A stretch of DNA of 64,000 nt from Gp6-AA40 sp035496255 (GTDB lineage: Bacteria; Acidobacteriota; Vicinamibacteria; Vicinamibacterales; UBA2999), in NCBI GenBank assembly GCA_035496255.1, contig DATJEU010000062.1:21902-85901 (forward strand), written 5' to 3'. How positions within the stretch are numbered: the stretch's first letter is position 1; the number at the start of each line of letters is the position of its first letter. Position numbers and translations under genes: made by a program. Of this stretch, positions 59,988-64,000 are shown in pieces. The notes below the pieces were generated by a model that worked only from the letters and a program-made list of their open reading frames with translations, was not told the DNA's origin and did no database searches.

Positions 59988-61795
59988 CGACGCTGGTCGC
60001 GCGCGCGCTGCGAAGCCCGAAGGTCCTGAGCATCGCCGGCCTGCTGCGGCCGCACTGGATCCCGATGACAGTAGCGCTGGTCGCCGTGGCGGGCGAGATC
60101 GCCGCCACCGTGCTCGAGCCGTGGCCGCTGAAGATCGTTCTCGATTACCTGTTGCAGTCGCGCCCGCTGCCCCACTGGATGACGCCGGTGACCGCCTGGG
60201 TGGGCGGCGGCAACGTGGCCGTCCTCAACCTCGCGGTGCTCGCGGTCGGCGTCATTGCCGTCCTCGGGGCGGCGGCGTCCTACGCGAACACCGCGCTCAC
60301 GGCCAAGGTCGGTCAGTGGATCATGCACGACCTGCGGCGGACGCTGTATCACCACATTCATCGCCTCTCGCTCGCCGAACACGACGAGAAGCGTACCGGC
60401 GATCTGATCGGCCGCGTGACCAGCGACATCGACAGCATCCAGAGCTTCGTGACCACGACGCTCATCGGGATGGTCACCAACGCCCTGACGCTCGTCGGCA
60501 TCATCGGCGTGATGTTCTACTGGAACTGGCGGTTCACGCTGATCTCGCTCGCGATCGCGCCGGTGCTGTTCCTCGTCGTCTACGGATTCACCCGGCGCAT
60601 CAAGAAGACCTCGCGCGACGTCCGGAAAAAGGAAAGCGAGCTCGTCTCGATCGTGGCCGAGGTCTTCTCCTCGATCCGTGTCGTCAAAGCCTTTGCCCGC
60701 GAGGAGTACGAAGAGCGCCGGTTCGAGCAGCAGAGCCTCGAGAACGTCGAGGCCGCGCTGATTGCGCGCAACATCAAGATGACGCTGGCGCCGGTCGTCG
60801 ACATCATCGTCGCCACCGGCACCTGCCTGATGCTGTGGTACGGCGCGCGTCTGGTCCTGGCCGGGGAGTTGACCGCGGGCGCCCTCGTCGTCTTTCTGAG
60901 CTACCTGAAAGGGATGTACCAGCCGATGCGCGACCTGTCGAAGGCCACCGACACGGTGTCGAAGGCCGGCGTCGGGTTCGAGCGGATTCGCGAAGTACTC
61001 GAGACCGAGGGCGGTGTCCGTGACCGGCGCGGCGCCCGCACGGCGGCCGGCTTCAAAGGCGCCATTGCATTCGACCACGTGTCGTTCGGGTACGGCCCCG
61101 ACACGGTGATCCTCGACGACGTGAGCTTCGCGATCGAGGCGGGACAGGTGGCCGCCTTTGTCGGACCGACCGGCGGCGGCAAGACCACGATCATCAACAT
61201 GATCGCGCGCTTCTACGATCCGGTGTCCGGCACCGTCACCATCGACGGCACCGACATCCGCGCATTCACGATTCGGTCGCTGCGCGAACAAATCAGCTTT
61301 GTCCTGCAGGACACGCTGCTCTTCCACGCGCCGATCTGGCAGAACATCGCCTATGGCCGTCCTGATGCCGCGCGGGCGGACGTCATCCGCGCCGCGGAGC
61401 TGGCCAACGCCCACGAGTTCATCGCGGAGATGCCCGAGGGCTACGACACGATGGTCGGCGAGCGCGGCGTCACGTTGTCGGGCGGCCAGCGCCAGCGCAT
61501 CGCCATCGCCAGGGCGGTCATTCGCAACACGCCAATCCTGGTGCTCGACGAGCCGACATCCGGACTCGACGCCCACTCGGAGCAGGTCGTCTTCGAGGCA
61601 CTGGATCGGCTGATGAAGGGCAAGACCTGCATCGTCATCGCCCACCATCTCGCGACCATCCGCAGCGCCGACGTCATCTTCGTCGTGAAGGACCATCACC
61701 TGGCCGAGCGCGGCACGCACGAGGAGCTGATGGCCGCCGGCGGCTTCTACGCGGAGCTGCACGGCATCCAGTTCGCCCAACCCGCGGCGATGTAG
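59984..61795 (+). CDS. ABC exporter, fused permease and ATPase
   Basis: This 603-residue half-transporter (GTG start) has six TM helices in the first about 320 residues (coupling helix HRLSLAEHDEKRTGDLIGRVTSDIDSIQ). Its nucleotide-binding domain has Walker A GPTGGGKTT, Q-loop FVLQDTLLF, signature LSGGQRQRIAIARA, Walker B ILVLDEPTSGLD and H-loop IAHHLAT. It resembles MsbA/LmrA-type exporters; the substrate (lipid, peptide or drug) is not evident. It is the fourth gene of the Omp85/kinase operon. Confidence 0.94.
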   Translation: MTTLVARALRSPKVLSIAGLLRPHWIPMTVALVAVAGEIAATVLEPWPLKIVLDYLLQSRPLPHWMTPVTAWVGGGNVAVLNLAVLAVGVIAVLGAAASYANTALTAKVGQWIMHDLRRTLYHHIHRLSLAEHDEKRTGDLIGRVTSDIDSIQSFVTTTLIGMVTNALTLVGIIGVMFYWNWRFTLISLAIAPVLFLVVYGFTRRIKKTSRDVRKKESELVSIVAEVFSSIRVVKAFAREEYEERRFEQQSLENVEAALIARNIKMTLAPVVDIIVATGTCLMLWYGARLVLAGELTAGALVVFLSYLKGMYQPMRDLSKATDTVSKAGVGFERIREVLETEGGVRDRRGARTAAGFKGAIAFDHVSFGYGPDTVILDDVSFAIEAGQVAAFVGPTGGGKTTIINMIARFYDPVSGTVTIDGTDIRAFTIRSLREQISFVLQDTLLFHAPIWQNIAYGRPDAARADVIRAAELANAHEFIAEMPEGYDTMVGERGVTLSGGQRQRIAIARAVIRNTPILVLDEPTSGLDAHSEQVVFEALDRLMKGKTCIVIAHHLATIRSADVIFVVKDHHLAERGTHEELMAAGGFYAELHGIQFAQPAAM

Positions 61796-61822
61796 CGGCC
61801 GCCGACACAAAGGATTGATGAG

Positions 61823-62053
61823 ATGAAACCGATTGGCATTGCCGGCATTGTCCTGATCGCGCTCGGCGTGGTGGCGCTCATTTACCAGGGCGTGACCTAT
61901 ACGACGCGCGAAACCGTCATCGACCTCGGCCCGCTCAAGGCGACCGCGGATCATCAGAAGACCGTCCCGCTGCCACCGGTCGTGGGCATCGCGGCGGTCG
62001 CTGGCGGCCTGGCGATGGTGTGGTTTTCACGCGCGCCGAACCGCAGCCGCTGA
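61823..62053 (+). CDS. Small membrane protein, 76 aa
   Basis: Two hydrophobic helices (GIAGIVLIALGVVALIYQGV and VVGIAAVAGGLAMVWF) flank a central segment TTRETVIDLGPLKATADHQKT. The pattern is shared by small unnamed membrane proteins of many environmental bacteria (DUF3185-like). It begins 27 bp after the ABC gene with AAGGA upstream and is probably the last gene of that operon. Confidence 0.8.
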   Translation: MKPIGIAGIVLIALGVVALIYQGVTYTTRETVIDLGPLKATADHQKTVPLPPVVGIAAVAGGLAMVWFSRAPNRSR

Positions 62054-62063
62054 CGCGGCGCGC

Positions 62064-62526
62064 TCAGGGTAGCCGCCGGACGACGGGACCGGCGGCAGGG
62101 AGGAGGCCCTCCTCGACTTTCTGGCGCAGGCGCGCGACGTACCGTGCCGAGTCCGCCTGGGTGCAGCCGGCGACGCGGAACGCGTCGGTCCATTGACCAG
62201 GGGAGAGACGCGCCAGGCGCTCCGAGATCCAGTGGACGTCGGCGGGGGTGACGCCACGGCTCAGACGCGGCTCGCGCCAGGCGCCGCGGTCGTCAAAGCT
62301 CACGCGTCCGCCGCTGACCGAGTGGATGAACCGCTCGTGCCCGAAATCGTCGAGACGCGGTGCCGCCAGGTCCGCCAAAGAGATCGATCGAGGAGTCTGC
62401 CTCCGTCCAGAGCTCGGACATGTCCGGGCGAGGCGTCCGGGGGGCGAGCGAGGACCGCGCCCGGAGGCCGCATGCCGGCAGCGTCACCAACACGGCGGCG
62501 ACCACCAGGTAGCGAAGGACGGGCAT
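62064..62526 (-). pseudogene. Lipoprotein relic related to the Omp85 protein's N-terminal domain
   Basis: One frame from 62526 gives a lipoprotein leader (YLVVAAVLVTLPAC) and ELWTEADSSIDLFGGPGG. A second frame from about 62378 gives RLDDFGHERFIHSV, then GVTPADVHWISERLARLSPG and QWTDAFRVAGCTQADSARYV. The latter parallels IADARWIGERLGRLSTAQISDAFRAAGFSPAEVDAYTV of the protein at 56591 (compare in parts). The central kinase-like part (about 200 residues) is missing and the frames do not match, so it is a decayed paralogue of the N-terminal domain. Confidence 0.7.
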
Positions 62527-62534
62527 GGCCAGGC

Positions 62535-62954
62535 TCAGCGCTTCGGCTCGACGTGCAGGTTGTTGACGACACGACGGACGCCCTCGGTGTGGCGCGCCAC
62601 GACGCCGGCCCTGGCGCGGCCCGCAACCGTCAGCACGGTTCCCTTCAAGGTCACGACGTGGGCGCTGGTGTCTACGTTGATGTGGCTGCCCTTCAGGGCG
62701 TCTTCATTGACCATGCTGGCGTTGACGCGCGTCGTGATCCAGGCGTCGGTCATGACCTCGCCGCTCTTGCTGACGCCATCCGTCGTCTTCCGGCCGACGG
62801 CCTTGGCGCCTTTGACGACCGCGTGTTTCGTCGTCGTGCCGCCTTCCTTGATGCGTTCGCCGGCGCTCTGGGGCGCCGCAGCGCCGGCCGCCGAGACTGC
62901 GGCGGGGACAATCGTCAGCACAGCCAACAGTGTGAGCGCATAAGTCATTTTCAT
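62535..62954 (-). CDS. Exported BON-domain protein
   Basis: The start at 62954 (AAGGA upstream; in-frame ATG 62969 is also possible) gives 139 residues with a signal peptide (ALTLLAVLTIVPAAVSA). A hydrophilic linker leads to one BON domain: ITTRVNASMVNEDALKGSHI, VDTSAHVVTLKGTV, GVRRVVNNLHV. BON domains bind phospholipid surfaces and occur in osmotic-stress proteins such as OsmY. It fits the envelope-stress character of this region. Confidence 0.88.
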   Translation of the reverse strand: MKMTYALTLLAVLTIVPAAVSAAGAAAPQSAGERIKEGGTTTKHAVVKGAKAVGRKTTDGVSKSGEVMTDAWITTRVNASMVNEDALKGSHINVDTSAHVVTLKGTVLTVAGRARAGVVARHTEGVRRVVNNLHVEPKR

Positions 62955-63173
62955 GTACGGTTCCTTCATTGGCAGTCGGTTTGGCGATGGGTGGGACGAG
63001 CGATGACCGGCTCGCCCACTCGTAAGCGGCGCTACGGGAAGAAGTCTGTACGGTTGTGGACACGGTCGCTGTGCACAACAGCACAGAGCGGGATCCGCCG
63101 GCCGGACGAGCCAGTTGCTGGATCCCTGCTTCGTGAAACTTCGGCCGCGCCATAAATATGGCACAATGGACTC

Positions 63174-63401
63174 ATGCGTACGACTGTCGATATTCCAGAC
63201 GGAATGTACCGCCAACTGAAGTCCCGAGCGGCACGCGAGGGCAGCTCGACGCGCGCTCTCATCCTGAAGGGCGTCAAAGAGGTGCTCAAGTCGGAGCGCC
63301 AGAAGGCCGGCGCCCCCGTGACGTTACCGATCGTCCGGTCGAAGCGCCCGGGCACCGTGGCCCTCGACAATGCCACCATCTACGACATCGCTGTTCCCTG
63401 A
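63174..63401 (+). CDS. Ribbon-helix-helix antitoxin (VapB-like)
   Basis: This 75-residue protein begins with an RHH fold (MRTTVDIPDGMYRQLKSRAA, then SSTRALILKGVKEVL) and has a toxin-binding tail (VALDNATIYDIAVP). AATATGGC and CACAATGG just upstream suggest a -10 region; the start is close to it. It overlaps the PIN toxin gene by 32 bp, the usual antitoxin-first order. Confidence 0.85.
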   Translation: MRTTVDIPDGMYRQLKSRAAREGSSTRALILKGVKEVLKSERQKAGAPVTLPIVRSKRPGTVALDNATIYDIAVP

Positions 63402-63831
63402 CATCAACGTCTGGGTGGCGCTCACCTACGAGGGCCATGTGCACCACGCCGTGGCCGCGACCTGGTTCGCGGAGCTTCAGTCGGACGCAGCACTGGCGTT
63501 CTGTCGGTTTACGCAGTTGGGCCTCCTGCGTCTCCTGACGAGCGCAGCGGTCATGGGTGACGAGGTCCTGACGCAACCGCAGGCGTGGGCGGCGTACGAT
63601 CGATGGTTGCAGGATCCGCGCGTTACGCTCGTCGACGAACCTCTTGAGATCGAACCGCGTTTTCGTTCCCTCACGCGTCGTCGCCAGCCGGCGACGAAGG
63701 ACTGGGCGGATTCATTTCTTGCGGCATTCGCGACGGCAGGGCAGCTGACCCTGGTCACCTTCGACCGAGGACTGCGGGCCAAAGCCAGGTCGGCGGTCCT
63801 ACTGCAGTCAAGCAACGACGCGTCAGCCTAG
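63370..63831 (+). CDS. PIN-domain toxin (VapC family, TA type)
   Basis: This 153-residue PIN ribonuclease has SLFPDINVWVALTYEGHVHH with the first Asp, a Glu/Asp in the middle region (LVDEPLEIEP), and the late aspartates in KDWADSFLAAFA and LVTFDRGL. The pattern is that of the TA-system VapC group with a His-rich first loop (HVHH). The ATG at 63370 overlaps the antitoxin; a later TTG just before FPDIN is an alternative. Confidence 0.85.
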   Translation: MPPSTTSLFPDINVWVALTYEGHVHHAVAATWFAELQSDAALAFCRFTQLGLLRLLTSAAVMGDEVLTQPQAWAAYDRWLQDPRVTLVDEPLEIEPRFRSLTRRRQPATKDWADSFLAAFATAGQLTLVTFDRGLRAKARSAVLLQSSNDASA

Positions 63832-64000
63832 ATCTATCCGGACTATCGAGAGTCTCTCGCCGACGATGCGTTGGCCAGGTGAGCCGAAGGTGACCACGAA
63901 GCCTTTCTTCAGATCGCTGACGCGGTACATCGCGTCGATCATCCGAACGGTCCCCGTTGCGCGGAGGCGTTCGAGAACCCCCGTGGACCAGCCCTGTAAC
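63823..64000 (-). CDS. C-terminal end of an unrecognised protein (partial)
   Basis: The frame is open from the right window edge and encodes about 58 residues ending at a TGA at 63823-63825. It includes LERLRATGTVRMIDAMYRVS and FVVTFGSPGQRIVGERLSIV. It is convergent with and overlaps the toxin gene by 9 bp. No domain is assigned from this fragment. Confidence 0.45.
   Translation of the reverse strand, partial: LQGWSTGVLERLRATGTVRMIDAMYRVSDLKKGFVVTFGSPGQRIVGERLSIVRIDLG

Noticed and set aside
59849..61954. Long minus-strand open frame (about 700 codons) antisense to the ABC exporter
   Set aside because: His/Arg/Asp-rich shadow with no motif. The plus-strand ABC exporter has every expected motif.

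Overview
The window is a GC-rich (roughly two-thirds G+C) bacterial chromosome segment, most likely Acidobacteriota and probably class Vicinamibacteria. The lineage call is inference. It rests on at least five genes or gene remnants of the TIGR03435/DUF3738 family, which is strongly expanded in Acidobacteria, on an 'acidobacterial VWFA-related' fragment, on a PEP-CTERM protein, and on the ffs-dnaX-ybaB-recR order. Genes are dense, with many 4-bp ATGA or GTGA overlaps.

1-16 kb: the end of a sugar-binding protein plus malF/malG/malK-type genes (ABC sugar uptake); a minus-strand signalling operon running small membrane ORF, TonB receptor, YfiR, CHASE8-type histidine kinase, response regulator, hybrid kinase; then glycerol kinase, a secreted tannase/feruloyl esterase, a cupin, two TIGR03435 genes and a TIKI/ChaN-like protein.

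16-30 kb: a PadR-membrane protein-TIGR03435 operon with an inverted repeat over the PadR start; transaldolase and split transketolase; a Ser/Thr kinase with a large membrane domain; a methyltransferase; two aldo/keto reductases; tRNA-Ser(GGA); and a Phd/PIN toxin-antitoxin pair bracketed by a duplicated 5' piece of that tRNA.

30-42 kb: a PEP-CTERM protein; the C-terminal remnant of an FGE-fold gene; a coiled-coil protein; a Crp/Fnr regulator; a histidine kinase; an intact TIR-TM-FGE-fold protein; a fourth full-length-type TIGR03435 gene; an RnfG-like/ApbE/RnfD-like flavin electron-transfer set; and a BNR-repeat/MoaD-like pair.

42-51 kb: housekeeping genes. These are aspartokinase, dapB, dapA and an M20 hydrolase (lysine/DAP branch), then SRP RNA, dnaX, ybaB, recR, a membrane protein, a duplicated-domain cytochrome c and tRNA-Asn(GTT).

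51-64 kb: an envelope/stress region. It holds two more Crp/Fnr regulators, a glycine-rich lipoprotein, an lmo0937-type membrane peptide, a PLD protein and a BON protein, interleaved with decayed genes (OmpA, PBP, phosphoesterase/VWFA, lipoprotein). It also holds an operon encoding an Omp85 barrel with an unusual kinase-like N-terminal domain, two divergent thymidylate-kinase-like proteins, an ABC exporter and a small membrane protein. A second toxin-antitoxin pair ends the window.

The most unusual signals are the Omp85/double-kinase/ABC operon, the TIR-TM-FGE protein with a dead paralogue, tandem heptanucleotide repeats that differ in sequence at each of four intergenic loci, a TGAA-loop palindrome family that has entered coding sequence, and several genes that keep both ends but have lost their middle.
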